Part shown: positions 45,839 through 54,475 of the stretch, in pieces
How positions within the stretch are numbered: position 1 is the first letter of the stretch
Layout: each line of letters begins with the position of its first letter
From: Butyrivibrio sp. AC2005
GTDB taxonomy: Bacteria; Bacillota; Clostridia; Lachnospirales; Lachnospiraceae
Direction: 5' to 3'
Length of the DNA: 64,000 bases
NCBI RefSeq assembly: GCF_000424145.1
Contig: NZ_KE384138.1
Location: 412,522 to 476,521, forward strand
The notes under the pieces: generated by a model
What the model was told of the DNA's origin: nothing
Databases searched by the model: none
What the model saw: only the letters and a program-made list of their open reading frames with translations
Translations under genes and position numbers: made by a program

Positions 45839-46543
45839 TCAGTATGCACCTTCCGATTCAAACACAACCGGAATAGTTTTAAAAATAAGTTTTATATCCG
45901 TGGATACGCTCATGTCCTTGATGTACTTAAGATCAAGTTCAACCCACTCATCCCACTTGATGTTAGCGCGGCCGCCTACCTGCCAGTAGCATGTAAGACC
46001 AGGCTTAACGATGAGGCGCTGTTTCTCATAAGCGTTGCACTCTTCCATCTGACTAAGGAGGATTGGTCTTGGTCCGACTATACTCATGTCGCCCTTGATA
46101 ATATTTAAGAGCTGCGGAAGTTCATCGATTGAATATTTGCGAATGAACTTTCCAACATGTGTAACTCTCGGATCATCCTTAATCTTAAACGCATGTCCTG
46201 TCTGCTCGTTCTGAGCCTGCATACGCTGGAACTGTGCTTCAGCATTTTTATACATGCTACGGAATTTGTAAATCTTAAAAGGCTTTAAGTCTTTTCCTGC
46301 CCTCTCCTGAGTAAAGAAAACCGGTCCGCCATCCTCTAAGAGAATCGCAATTGCCGTAATCAGGAATATGGGCGATAGCGCAATCAAGGCTAAGCTGCAC
46401 GCAACCACATCGAAGGCTCTCTTTAGTCCTTTATAAACATTTGCCTTGTGGTCATAAACCTCCTGGTAAATAAGGTTAATAATCTTCCTGCCTGACACCT
46501 CGATGATGTCCTGCTCCTGTCGCATCAATGCACTATCATTCAT
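45839..46543 (-). CDS. Initiating sugar transferase (undecaprenyl-phosphate glycosyl-1-phosphate transferase)
   Basis: This 234-aa protein is of the short bacterial sugar transferase (WbaP/PssA-like) type. It has one N-terminal membrane helix ('LALIALSPIFLITAIAILL'), then 'GPVFFTQERAGKDLKPF', 'KIYKFRSMY', 'SIDELPQLLNIIKGDMSIVG' and 'GPRPILLSQ', 'KPGLTCYWQVGGRA'. It transfers the first sugar phosphate to undecaprenyl phosphate, starting each repeat unit. The catalytic Asp-Glu of 'DELPQ' is present. The gene has the ribosome binding site GAGGGGAACA. Confidence 0.95.
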   Translation of the reverse strand: MNDSALMRQEQDIIEVSGRKIINLIYQEVYDHKANVYKGLKRAFDVVACSLALIALSPIFLITAIAILLEDGGPVFFTQERAGKDLKPFKIYKFRSMYKNAEAQFQRMQAQNEQTGHAFKIKDDPRVTHVGKFIRKYSIDELPQLLNIIKGDMSIVGPRPILLSQMEECNAYEKQRLIVKPGLTCYWQVGGRANIKWDEWVELDLKYIKDMSVSTDIKLIFKTIPVVFESEGAY

Positions 46544-46680
46544 ATTGTTCCCCTCATACGCCTAAGATAAAACCGGCGCCTTTCTCATTTAGAAAAAGGA
46601 TTATGTTCCAAAACTTTTGCCCATCCGTGAGCTTACCATTTCTCCTTGAAGCAACGAAGAAGTTATTCTGTTATAATGCA

Positions 46681-46733
46681 ATCCCCTCATCCGTCAGCTT
46701 CGCTGACACCTTCCCCCAAGGGGAAGGCTTCAT
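46681..46733. repeat. Palindromic intergenic repeat, copy 2
   Basis: CCCCTCATCCGTCAGC-TTC-GCTGACACCTTCCCC-CAA-GGGGAAGG: complete copy with both hairpins, in the gap between the exported protein gene and the sugar transferase gene. Confidence 0.85.
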
Positions 46734-46767
46734 ACTAATTTTTCTTCTATACTTCAGTAATGTTTAT

Positions 46768-47505
46768 TTAGTTCATCTTAATGAATGCAAATGTTCCTGC
46801 TCTATAAACTGTGCAAATTACGTGTCCTTCACGTGTCTCATCAACCTGAACTTCCTGCCAGGTTCCGTTAGGTCCCATCTGGTAAACCTTGTAGATGTCG
46901 CCATTGTGAGCACCGTATACCTTGAAGTCTACCTGGGCCTTACTGAAGCGAACACCGGGTGCGTAAGTCTCAACTACATTTCTGACACATCCGCCAACCT
47001 GCGCTGCAAGAATCTTAGCTGATGCTACCTTACCGCTGGTGGTCTCTCTCATTACGAAAGTAGCTCTTGTCTTAACGCCACAGATTACAAGCTTTCCACC
47101 CTGTCCTACTGCTGTTACACAGTCAAGTCCGGGAGCTCTTGTAACGGTATGTACAAAAGGTGGTTCAGCAACACTGACTGTTCCGCCGTTATTGCTGCCT
47201 CCGCTACCACCGCTGTTAATAGTAACCTTTGCCTTCTTCTTGCCATTGGACTTAACAGTGATCTTGTAAGTATAGTTATTGTTGATCGTCGTATTATTTG
47301 TAGTTGTAGTCGTCGTATGAGTGCTATGATCACTGTAGTCTTTAATATCATAGTTGTTGTAGTCGTAATTGAAGGTTCGTTGATCGTAGGTAATCTTAAC
47401 AGAATCAGCCTTAGGAGAATAAATATAAATATTATCCGCTTTTGCTGGAATAGATAGTGTCAGTACCCCCACCAACGCTAATGCAACTGTTGCCATCTTT
47501 CTCAT
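46768..47505 (-). CDS. Exported Thr/Asn-rich protein, unknown function
   Basis: This 245-aa protein has a signal peptide ending near 'LSIPAKA', a Tyr/Asp/Asn-rich stretch and poly-Thr and Asn runs (about residues 45-90), a Gly/Ser linker, and a C-terminal beta-rich domain ('CVTAVGQGGKLVICGVKTRA') with three cysteines. The start at 47505 is preceded by AAAGGGGAACTG; a longer frame to 47535 lacks a binding site. It lies inside the exopolysaccharide operon between the initiating transferase and the sortase-like gene. I do not recognise the family. Confidence 0.75.
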   Translation of the reverse strand: MRKMATVALALVGVLTLSIPAKADNIYIYSPKADSVKITYDQRTFNYDYNNYDIKDYSDHSTHTTTTTTNNTTINNNYTYKITVKSNGKKKAKVTINSGGSGGSNNGGTVSVAEPPFVHTVTRAPGLDCVTAVGQGGKLVICGVKTRATFVMRETTSGKVASAKILAAQVGGCVRNVVETYAPGVRFSKAQVDFKVYGAHNGDIYKVYQMGPNGTWQEVQVDETREGHVICTVYRAGTFAFIKMN

Positions 47506-47654
47506 AACAGTTCCCCTTTCTGCGCCATGGCGCATAACTCATAAGAATAACCTTGATTATATTTTATCAAAAATCCGACAAAGTAACTAATAAAAAAATT
47601 ATAAACAATGCGCAAACACTAGCTTTTTATTCACTTAATTACGATTAATACAGA

Positions 47655-48407
47655 CTATTCCTCTATTTCCAACGTATCTCTGTCAATATTTCCGGCAGCA
47701 TCTCCTATCATGCAACCAACCACAACCCATTGCTTGTCAGGATTCTTAGGATCCGTCGTGGTTAGTGATACAAGAAAATTATCCGGATCTACGCCATTTT
47801 CCCAACCTTCCCTGAAATTGGTTTTTGTATTCCAATTCTTTTTCATATCATCTAAGAATTGCTGGCACCCGGCTTTATCAGTAAAATCGTACTGCGTAAG
47901 AACGTCGGTATTATCTCTCTGATACGCTGTCCATATCTCATAGGTAAGAACATTGTTTGGAAGGATTATCTGAAATGTGTCATGCTCTTTAAAATAATTC
48001 TCATCTGCAAAGTTCCAAAGATCCGAGAACATGTCTCCATCCTTCGTTGTAGCCCCATAGATAACTGTGTTGAAATCACACATATCCATAAGGTTATAGG
48101 ATTCTATGTAAATACCTCCGCTTGAATCTTTCTTCAATCCGGTGCAGTCATGTGAGATATAATAGGTGTCATCTCCATCCATGTTCTGTGCAACAGGATA
48201 ATCAATTCCCGTCCCCGGAACATAAATCCACGCAAAGATATCAGGATTTATTGCAGTCAGCTTATCAAAGTCCATTGTATTATCCGCAGCAGTTTCATCC
48301 ATCGTTCCACTACTTCCGGAATTAGACGATTCAGCCTGATTCCCACATGACGCAAGAACTGCCGCCATGGTCATACCAATCAGAAATATTCCCCCGTCTT
48401 TCAGCAT
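47655..48407 (-). CDS. Sortase B-like lipoprotein lacking catalytic residues
   Basis: This about 250-aa protein has a lipoprotein signal with lipobox 'VLASC' and then a class B sortase fold: 'DIFAWIYVPGTGIDYPVAQN', 'DDTYYISHD', 'CDFNTVIYGATTKDGDMFSD' and 'FLVSLTTTDPKNPDKQWVVV'. In sortase B these last two blocks read 'YGH' and 'LSTC...R', holding the His-Cys-Arg triad. Here His is Ala, Cys is Thr and Arg is Gln or Trp, so it should not be a transpeptidase. The start at 48407 is preferred because 'AGTGGA' precedes it. It lies in the exopolysaccharide operon beside an LCP gene. Confidence 0.8.
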   Translation of the reverse strand: MLKDGGIFLIGMTMAAVLASCGNQAESSNSGSSGTMDETAADNTMDFDKLTAINPDIFAWIYVPGTGIDYPVAQNMDGDDTYYISHDCTGLKKDSSGGIYIESYNLMDMCDFNTVIYGATTKDGDMFSDLWNFADENYFKEHDTFQIILPNNVLTYEIWTAYQRDNTDVLTQYDFTDKAGCQQFLDDMKKNWNTKTNFREGWENGVDPDNFLVSLTTTDPKNPDKQWVVVGCMIGDAAGNIDRDTLEIEE

Positions 48408-48497
48408 CTTATATGCTGTCCACTCTCTATATCGACACATAGATATGTTTTATATACCCCCTACATATAAACTTTTTATAAACAAAAATAGTTTTAC

Positions 48498-49556
48498 TTA
48501 TCCCTGCACATCAACTTTTTCATAGAAAGTATCGAGGAATAATTCATACAGATCATCCTCATCAGGATAGAATTCTTCATACTCCTCGCCCATTGTTGTT
48601 TTTCCCTTAATGAGTACAAGACTATTCTCATCAAAGTCATACCCCGCAACTGTAGATGCAATATATGAAAGCTGATCAGCAGATACATCTGTTACCATCT
48701 GCTTACTTATAGCCTTGTAAATATCAACCGCAAGGCTCGGCTGACTCTTAGTCTTTTCCTTGACCTGATTCATGAATGATGTCAGATATAGTTTCTGCCT
48801 GGCGAGTCTCTTATCCGCAGAACCGGCCTCTGTCAAATCTCTATTCTGTAAAAATGCAAACGCCGCATCCCCATCAAGATGTACTTCTTCGCCTGCCTTA
48901 AAGCTGTAATCGCCACTCTCAAAATCAAAAGTAGGAGTAACATCAACTCCACCAACAGCATCGTTAATCGTAGTAATTGCACTCATATTTATAGCTGCAT
49001 AGCCATGTATGGGAAGCTGGTAAAACAGGTTGCTGACAGCTCTTACCTGTAGCTCGCAGGAGCCCTCAACACCATCACCAAAGCCATGCTGCACAGCTAT
49101 CTGAGCCTTGATGGTATCTATATAATTTCCGTATTCATCATATAATTCCACATCAGTCATGGTATTTCTGTTGATACCAATAACTTTAGTAGTTTTATCA
49201 TGAGGATTAAAAACAAGCAAAAAAAGTGCATCCGCCTGTCCGCCGTTTATCTCGCCGTATACCGGAGTCACTTCCTCATCTTTTTTATCAATTCCCATAA
49301 TCAGGAATGTCATAATATCTTCATTGTAATCGTATATCTCGCCGTTATGTTTAACCCAGTCATCCTGCCACTGCATGGCACTCTCTGCCTGAGTCAGAAC
49401 CTCGGTACTTGTCGTAACCGGAGCGCTCTTGGCATTTTTTGCAAAAAGGCCGGACTTACCAACCACCCTTGTAACTTCAAAAGTTCCAAGGCCGACAAGA
49501 ACTAGTGTTACCACTATGCACCATATGAGCAGAATTTTGTTAACGCGATTCTTCAT
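48498..49556 (-). CDS. LytR-CpsA-Psr (LCP) family glycopolymer ligase
   Basis: This 352-aa protein has an N-terminal membrane helix (about residues 7-27) and an outer LCP domain: 'IMTFLIMGIDKKDEEVTPVY', 'GGQADALFLLVFNPHDKTTK' then 'VIGINRNTMTDVELYDEYG', 'INDAVGGVDVTP' and 'LNRDLTEAGSADKRLARQK'-type Arg-rich end (reads 'LQNRDLTEAGSADKRLARQ'). LCP enzymes move lipid-linked glycopolymers onto peptidoglycan. Its stop codon is 57 bases before the sortase-like start, and it would attach the product of this locus to the cell wall. Confidence 0.93.
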   Translation of the reverse strand: MKNRVNKILLIWCIVVTLVLVGLGTFEVTRVVGKSGLFAKNAKSAPVTTSTEVLTQAESAMQWQDDWVKHNGEIYDYNEDIMTFLIMGIDKKDEEVTPVYGEINGGQADALFLLVFNPHDKTTKVIGINRNTMTDVELYDEYGNYIDTIKAQIAVQHGFGDGVEGSCELQVRAVSNLFYQLPIHGYAAINMSAITTINDAVGGVDVTPTFDFESGDYSFKAGEEVHLDGDAAFAFLQNRDLTEAGSADKRLARQKLYLTSFMNQVKEKTKSQPSLAVDIYKAISKQMVTDVSADQLSYIASTVAGYDFDENSLVLIKGKTTMGEEYEEFYPDEDDLYELFLDTFYEKVDVQG

Positions 49557-49559
49557 ATA

Positions 49560-50105
49560 TCAGTTACCTGTCGAAGCGCCCTCCTGAGTGCTGCCTTCCT
49601 CACCGGATTCATTATTACCGGCGCCTTCTTCAGCATTTTCATCAGCTGAAAAGATTTCATTCTGACTGAAGCCTTCTGTATTAAAACCCTCAGCTCCGAA
49701 GCTTTCTTCACCTTCTTCAACCATTCCATATCCGGTTGCGGTTGTCATAAACTCGTTGGCATTTCCTCTGAGACTCTCTATATCAGCATTAAAAACCCGT
49801 GACTGCTTGGTCACATTGCCGGACAGATCACTTACTGCATAGTAAACAACAGCCGCGCTCTGTTCCTCATTGAGGATTGTTTTTTCAACAACAATGCGAT
49901 TTGTGATATCACCATCAACAGCATCGTACGCCATTACGCCATTCAACAGATCCGCTTCTCTGGTATCCGAATTATAGGTCAGATCATAAGAAGTAAATCT
50001 CATCTCAGGCTCAATTCTGTCTGACATGTTGTAGAACCAGACTATGAAAACAGCCATCACTATGCTTCCTATTGTAAAAAAGAATGCCAGTATATTACTT
50101 TTCAC
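49560..50105 (-). CDS. Membrane-anchored DUF5011/Ig-like protein
   Basis: This 181-aa protein has one N-terminal membrane helix ('FFFTIGSIVMAVFIVWFYN') and an outer Ig-like domain with 'VMAYDAVDGDITNRIVVEK' and 'VVYYAVSDLSGNVTKQSRVF', the pattern of bacterial Ig-like DUF5011 domains, then a Glu/Gly-rich tail. It lies between the CpsD kinase gene and the LCP gene, 3 bases from the latter. It may hold or organise the wall-linked machinery; no enzyme motif is visible. Confidence 0.8.
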   Translation of the reverse strand: MKSNILAFFFTIGSIVMAVFIVWFYNMSDRIEPEMRFTSYDLTYNSDTREADLLNGVMAYDAVDGDITNRIVVEKTILNEEQSAAVVYYAVSDLSGNVTKQSRVFNADIESLRGNANEFMTTATGYGMVEEGEESFGAEGFNTEGFSQNEIFSADENAEEGAGNNESGEEGSTQEGASTGN

Positions 50106-50117
50106 TTAGAGCTACCT

Positions 50118-50981
50118 TTAATCCTTTCTGACAACTCCATCTATATAATCAAGTTCGTCCAAATTACCTTTTGTTGCTGCAGGCTTTGGAGCAGGTCTTT
50201 CAGCCTGCTTCTGCGGTTGAAAAACTCTCTTTGGATTACCACCCGTCATGCTGCCGTTATCAGCATTTTCATCTTTTCCATAATATCTGCCGTAATACTT
50301 GCCATAGTATCTGCCATAGTATTTTCCGTAATGTCCGTAAACACCACCTGTCATATCAACCTTATTGAGCACAGCACCTATGACCTTCGCGCCCGCCTTA
50401 TCAAGCTGGCTCTTAACTCTCTGTGCAAAACGGTAGCTTATGGCATTATCTTCAATAACCATAACTGTACCATCGCACTGCTTGGCAATAACCGCAGCAT
50501 CAATAACACTTCCAAGAGGCGGTGTGTCGATTATTATGTAATCAAAAACATTTTTCATGTTATCCAGGATTTTGCTGAATATCTGTCCACCTAATAACTC
50601 ACTGGGGTTAGGCGGAATCGGTCCCGAAAAGATTACATACAGATTCGGCGTATCCGTCTCGCAGATTACATTTGAGAGCTTCTCACGTCCTACAAGGCAG
50701 TGAGTAAGTCCCAGTCTGACAGAACCGGTTTTGTATCTTCCGACCATTACCGATTTTCTCATGTCTGCGTCCACAAGCACTGTCTTTTTTCCTGCCTCTG
50801 CGAAGGCTCTTGCCAGCGCCATGGAGACGCTGGATTTACCCTCGCCAGGTGTGCAGCTGGTGATAGAGATTGCTCTCATATCCTGCCCGCTGAATTCGAC
50901 GTTACTTCGAAGCGTCTTGTAGGCTTCTTTGATTTGGTAATTGTTTTCAGATTCGCTGAAATGTAAGGTGGTCTGTTGCAT
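50118..50981 (-). CDS. cpsD: CpsD/CapB-type bacterial tyrosine kinase
   Basis: This protein of about 287 aa is a BY-kinase: Walker A 'TSCTPGEGKSSVSMALA', Walker A' 'VLVDADMRKS' and Walker B-like 'YIIIDTPPLGS'. A Tyr-rich cluster ('YGKYYGRYYGKYYGRYYGK') near residue 235 is the usual autophosphorylation site, followed by a Lys/Pro tail. Together with the CpsC-like adaptor and CpsB phosphatase upstream it controls chain length and export of the polysaccharide. I use the ATG at 50981; the ribosome binding site GAGGGGATAT lies in the adjacent palindromic repeat. Confidence 0.95.
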   Translation of the reverse strand: MQQTTLHFSESENNYQIKEAYKTLRSNVEFSGQDMRAISITSCTPGEGKSSVSMALARAFAEAGKKTVLVDADMRKSVMVGRYKTGSVRLGLTHCLVGREKLSNVICETDTPNLYVIFSGPIPPNPSELLGGQIFSKILDNMKNVFDYIIIDTPPLGSVIDAAVIAKQCDGTVMVIEDNAISYRFAQRVKSQLDKAGAKVIGAVLNKVDMTGGVYGHYGKYYGRYYGKYYGRYYGKDENADNGSMTGGNPKRVFQPQKQAERPAPKPAATKGNLDELDYIDGVVRKD

Positions 50982-50985
50982 ATAT

Positions 50986-51033
50986 CCCCTCATCCGGCAC
51001 TTCGTGCCACCTTCCCCCCAAGGGGAAGGCTTT
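50986..51033. repeat. Palindromic intergenic repeat, copy 3, carrying the cpsD ribosome binding site
   Basis: CCCCTCATCCGGCAC-TTC-GTGCCACCTTCCCCCCAAGGGGAAGG. The minus-strand end of the repeat reads GATGAGGGGATAT followed by the cpsD ATG, so the repeat supplies the Shine-Dalgarno GAGGGG. Confidence 0.85.
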
Positions 51034-51099
51034 AATATTATTCATCCATCGCTTCTAAGAAGACTTTTTTATTTTCCTGCTTCAGCTACTAGATTAACT

Positions 51100-51831
51100 T
51101 CAAGCGGTATTCTTAGATTTAGACTTATTCCTCTTTTTCTTGTTGGTCTGTTCATCTGTAATTGCAGGTATCATCGCAAGTGTGCTAAGTCCCAGATAAG
51201 CCTCAATATCATCACTGGACTTGATGGTATCATCCATGAGATAGTTAAGGATTATCACTGCCGAAACAATTACAATCGCTGCAATTCCGCCAATCATTGT
51301 CCATTTTTTTGGACTCGGACTATATTTTTCAGTAGGCATATTTGCAAGCTCTGCTATGTTGATAGCATCGATATCCATAACGTTCTGGATGTGTTTTGAT
51401 GCAACCTCACGAACACAGTTTGCTTCCTTCATCGCCATCATGGGATCGGAATCTCTCACCGTGATCGCAACAATACGTGTATCATCAGGTGTGCTGATTG
51501 ATACGTGGTCGTTGAACTCATCGTATTCCATATCAAGATGAAGCGTCTGGATAACCTCTTCAAGCACGTATCTGCTCTTGATAAGCTGTGCATAATCCTG
51601 AGTCAGCTGCGTGGATATCTGCACATCGGAATAGGTTACAGTCGCACCCTCTTCCTTATTCAAAATATAAATTTTCGTAGTTGAGGAATATAAAGGAGTC
51701 AGTACAAATTTACTGACAAAAAGACACAGAAGTGCAAAGAACACACCTGCGCTTAAGATAAGCCATGCCCGCCCTATAAGAACTGCGAACAACTCCCCCA
51801 GATTAATTTCAATAACATCGTCTTTTCCCAT
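51100..51831 (-). CDS. cpsC: CpsC/Wzz-type chain-length determinant and kinase adaptor
   Basis: This 243-aa protein has two membrane helices (about residues 18-38 and 175-195) around an outer Wzz domain, with 'TPLYSSTTKIYILNKEEGA' and the Pro-rich 'MPTEKYSPSPKKW' before the second helix, the usual family arrangement. The cytoplasmic end is Lys/Arg-rich. In Gram-positive systems it activates the CpsD kinase. It lies 106 bases upstream of cpsD. Confidence 0.93.
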   Translation of the reverse strand: MGKDDVIEINLGELFAVLIGRAWLILSAGVFFALLCLFVSKFVLTPLYSSTTKIYILNKEEGATVTYSDVQISTQLTQDYAQLIKSRYVLEEVIQTLHLDMEYDEFNDHVSISTPDDTRIVAITVRDSDPMMAMKEANCVREVASKHIQNVMDIDAINIAELANMPTEKYSPSPKKWTMIGGIAAIVIVSAVIILNYLMDDTIKSSDDIEAYLGLSTLAMIPAITDEQTNKKKRNKSKSKNTA

Positions 51832-51908
51832 ACAACCCTCATAAAAATATAGAAATGCTTAATCTGTTCTAAACACCTGCCAAATTAATCCGGCAGATAT
51901 ATTATGTA

Positions 51909-52634
51909 TTAAATTATCTCGTTCCTAAGTACCTTCATTGCATTATCATGAAAAATCTTCAGTGCGTAGTTCTCTCCGAGCTTCCCCTCCACGAAATCCC
52001 TACAATCAAGGAGGTGCGGTGCTCTCGAACCATTATCATGCGCATCGGTTGCAACAAAATGTACCATATCCCGCTTAAGTAACTCTCTGGTAAAATGCCT
52101 TATTCCAAGTCCGTATTTTCCCATCACGCTATTCGCATTCACCTGGATGTATATGCCCATATCAAGCAGTTCATCAACATACTTAACATGCTTAGCCATG
52201 TCAGCATAGCGCTCCACATGAGCAAGTATCGGTCTGTAACCGGCAGACTGAACCGCATATAAAGCATTGTGAATAGTCTTATACATATCAGTGGGATGGA
52301 ACTCTATAAGCACATAATCCGAATCCGCAAGCGTGGAAGCTCGGCCGCTCTCAAGCTCGCGAACTGTATTATCGCTGTAGTATATTTCATTTCCGGGGAA
52401 AAGCTGAACATTGATGCCCTTTTCGTGTGCTCTCTCCATAAGTCGTGCCGTGTAGTCGATCAGATGATCCGGCCTCACATTATGATGCATAGGCTTATGA
52501 TGCGGCGTAAGGATCATGCCCTTGGTACCCTCTGAGATTGCAGTCTGCAACATTGCAAGACTGGTCTCCATATCAGGTGAGCCATCATCTACGCCAGGCA
52601 ATATATGGCAATGAATATCAATTGATGGAACCAC
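51909..52634 (-). CDS. cpsB: CpsB/CapC-type PHP tyrosine phosphatase
   Basis: This 241-aa PHP-fold manganese-dependent phosphatase has 'IDIHCHILPGVDDGSPDMET' at its N-terminus, 'MILTPHHKPMHHNV', 'LIEFHPTD', 'ILAHVERYADM' and 'VATDAHDNGSRAPHL', which are the metal-binding blocks of the CpsB/YwqE family. It dephosphorylates the CpsD kinase. It is the first gene of the half-operon running to 45.8 kb. Confidence 0.95.
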   Translation of the reverse strand: MVPSIDIHCHILPGVDDGSPDMETSLAMLQTAISEGTKGMILTPHHKPMHHNVRPDHLIDYTARLMERAHEKGINVQLFPGNEIYYSDNTVRELESGRASTLADSDYVLIEFHPTDMYKTIHNALYAVQSAGYRPILAHVERYADMAKHVKYVDELLDMGIYIQVNANSVMGKYGLGIRHFTRELLKRDMVHFVATDAHDNGSRAPHLLDCRDFVEGKLGENYALKIFHDNAMKVLRNEII

Positions 52635-52707
52635 GAAAAACTCCCCACTACAACTTGTACTTATACACTTTATATTTTACAACATGTTGTTAGCTATGGC
52701 AACTTAT

Positions 52708-52740
52708 AAAGTGCGTAGAATAAGGATTTCTACGCACTTT
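52708..52740. terminator. Terminator after the flagellin gene
   Basis: AAAGTGCGTAGAA and TTTCTACGCACTTT form a 13-bp stem with a 6-base loop, between the flagellin stop (minus) and cpsB. A T run follows on the plus strand and TTTATAAG on the minus strand. Confidence 0.75.
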
Positions 52741-52773
52741 TTAGCAATTATTTAAGCACTTTTTAAGGGTATT

Positions 52774-54288
52774 TTAACCCTGCAACAGTGCTGTCACACC
52801 ATTAGTGCTCTGATTTGCCTGTGCTAGCACGGATTGTCCTGCATTCGCAAGAATGTTATGCACTGACAATCTTACCATCTCTTCTGCAATTTCCGTGTCG
52901 CGTATTCTTGATTCAGCAGCCTGTGTATTTTCAACAACATTTGCCAGATTGTTCACTGTATGCTCAAGCCGGTTCTGATACGCTCCCATTCTGGAACGCT
53001 CTGCACTGACATAGGCTATTGCATAATCCATGCGCCTTATACTCTCCTCAGCACCTCCCGGAGCAGCGACATTTATATCCTCCATATTCAGAGCATCAGT
53101 TGAAATATATGGTAACTCTATAAAAATCTTGTTCAGCATATCAGCATCAGTACCGGCGTGGATATCAATGTTATTGTGCAGAAGAGTCTTAATTTTTGCA
53201 TATTCGGCATCCTTACGAACCTCTTCCTGATGAGTTTCATTCACAAGTACATCTTTTTCCTCTTCACCTGTTACCACTTCTGTAGCAACACCTAGGCCAA
53301 ACAGACCGGTCTCACTTGCTTTATTTACCCCATTACCTGATGAATCATAAATTATAAGCTTTGTTCCATCTTTTTCAAACCACGTATAATGATTGTTTGG
53401 ATTACCAAGCTGGCTGCTTCCTTTTGTTGCTTTCCTAATTCTGTCCATGAGCTCCCCAGGCGTTGCAGCACCTTGTATTCCTACGGTATATATTCGATTA
53501 TTTCCTGACATAGTTGAGCTATTGGTATCAGAATCAGCCGAAAACTTGATACTGTATCTGGCTCTGCATCCTGCACAGCATGTAGCATAAAAGCCTTTTC
53601 CATCAAGATCACTAACTTTAGATGCATCAAAACCAGCAAGATCTATGTAAGTAGAAACATATGTGTTTCCATTGCCTGCTTGATATGTACTTTTCATTAC
53701 CCCTGCATTTAATGATTCCTGATCAACTCCGTTCATAAACCATTCCGGAAGATCCCCACCCGAAACCTGTATCTCTTTTTTCGGGACTTTTATTTTCCGC
53801 CATACCTTCTCCGTTACTGTTACAGTTTCCATTCTTGCAGGTCTGATTTCCACCCCATCACTTACAATAGTGCGCCCCTGCAAAACCGGAATCTCATTAA
53901 ACTTTGTTCTATCATGTATCGCATCTATTTCATCTTTTATCTTTTCTATTTCACGCTGACAATCCCATCTGTCGCTCTCTGACATAGTTCCGTTGGCAGC
54001 CTGAATGGACAGTTCGTTAACTCTGTGAAGCATGTCATGAACCTCTGCCATTGCTCCATCAGCGATCTGAACAAGGGATATTCCATCATAGGAATTATCC
54101 GTTGCCCTATCGAGTCCTCGAACCTGTTTTCTCATCTTTTCGGAAATAGAAAGACCTGCAGCGTCATCAGCCGCACGATTGATCTTGTAGCCGGAAGACA
54201 GTTTTTCCTGGGACTTCGCCGAATTTGAAGTTGTTATCCCAAGCTGCCGGTTACTGTTCATAGCCTGCAGGTTGTGCTGAATAACCAT
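52774..54288 (-). CDS. Flagellin with cysteine-bearing central domain
   Basis: This 504-aa flagellin has conserved D0/D1 ends: 'VIQHNLQAMNSNRQLG', 'LSSGYKINRAADDAAGLSIS' and the C-terminal 'IAEEMVRLSVHNILANAGQS' then 'VLAQANQSTNGVTALL'. The central part (about residues 145-400) is a variable surface domain and contains a Cys-Cys-x2-Cys set at 237-241 ('YATCCAGCRARY') plus Cys110. Cysteine is rare in flagellins. A sigma-28-type promoter precedes the gene and GAGGTTAAG is the ribosome binding site. The product forms the flagellar filament, so the host is motile or can be. Confidence 0.95.
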   Translation of the reverse strand: MVIQHNLQAMNSNRQLGITTSNSAKSQEKLSSGYKINRAADDAAGLSISEKMRKQVRGLDRATDNSYDGISLVQIADGAMAEVHDMLHRVNELSIQAANGTMSESDRWDCQREIEKIKDEIDAIHDRTKFNEIPVLQGRTIVSDGVEIRPARMETVTVTEKVWRKIKVPKKEIQVSGGDLPEWFMNGVDQESLNAGVMKSTYQAGNGNTYVSTYIDLAGFDASKVSDLDGKGFYATCCAGCRARYSIKFSADSDTNSSTMSGNNRIYTVGIQGAATPGELMDRIRKATKGSSQLGNPNNHYTWFEKDGTKLIIYDSSGNGVNKASETGLFGLGVATEVVTGEEEKDVLVNETHQEEVRKDAEYAKIKTLLHNNIDIHAGTDADMLNKIFIELPYISTDALNMEDINVAAPGGAEESIRRMDYAIAYVSAERSRMGAYQNRLEHTVNNLANVVENTQAAESRIRDTEIAEEMVRLSVHNILANAGQSVLAQANQSTNGVTALLQG

Positions 54289-54343
54289 ACGCTTAACCTC
54301 AAATAAATAGTTTGAGCGACGTCCCTTTCACTCTTTGTAATAA

Positions 54344-54371
54344 TCATCGGCTAGATTTCCCCAAATACTTA
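54344..54371 (-). promoter_or_regulatory. Sigma-28-type promoter of the flagellin gene
   Basis: On the minus strand TAAG, 16 bases, then GCCGATGA resembles the sigma-28 (FliA/SigD) consensus TAAA-N15-GCCGATAA. It ends about 55 bases before the flagellin start. Confidence 0.7.
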
Positions 54372-54475
54372 GACTCATTAATTTTATAATTTTTTAATAA
54401 TTTATTTTTGTCACATATGGCCCGATATAGTATATGATGATAGATATATATTTTTCCAAGGAAGGAGCGTGGCTT

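Noticed and set aside
47655..48407. Active sortase
   Set aside because: The His, Cys and Arg positions are all replaced.
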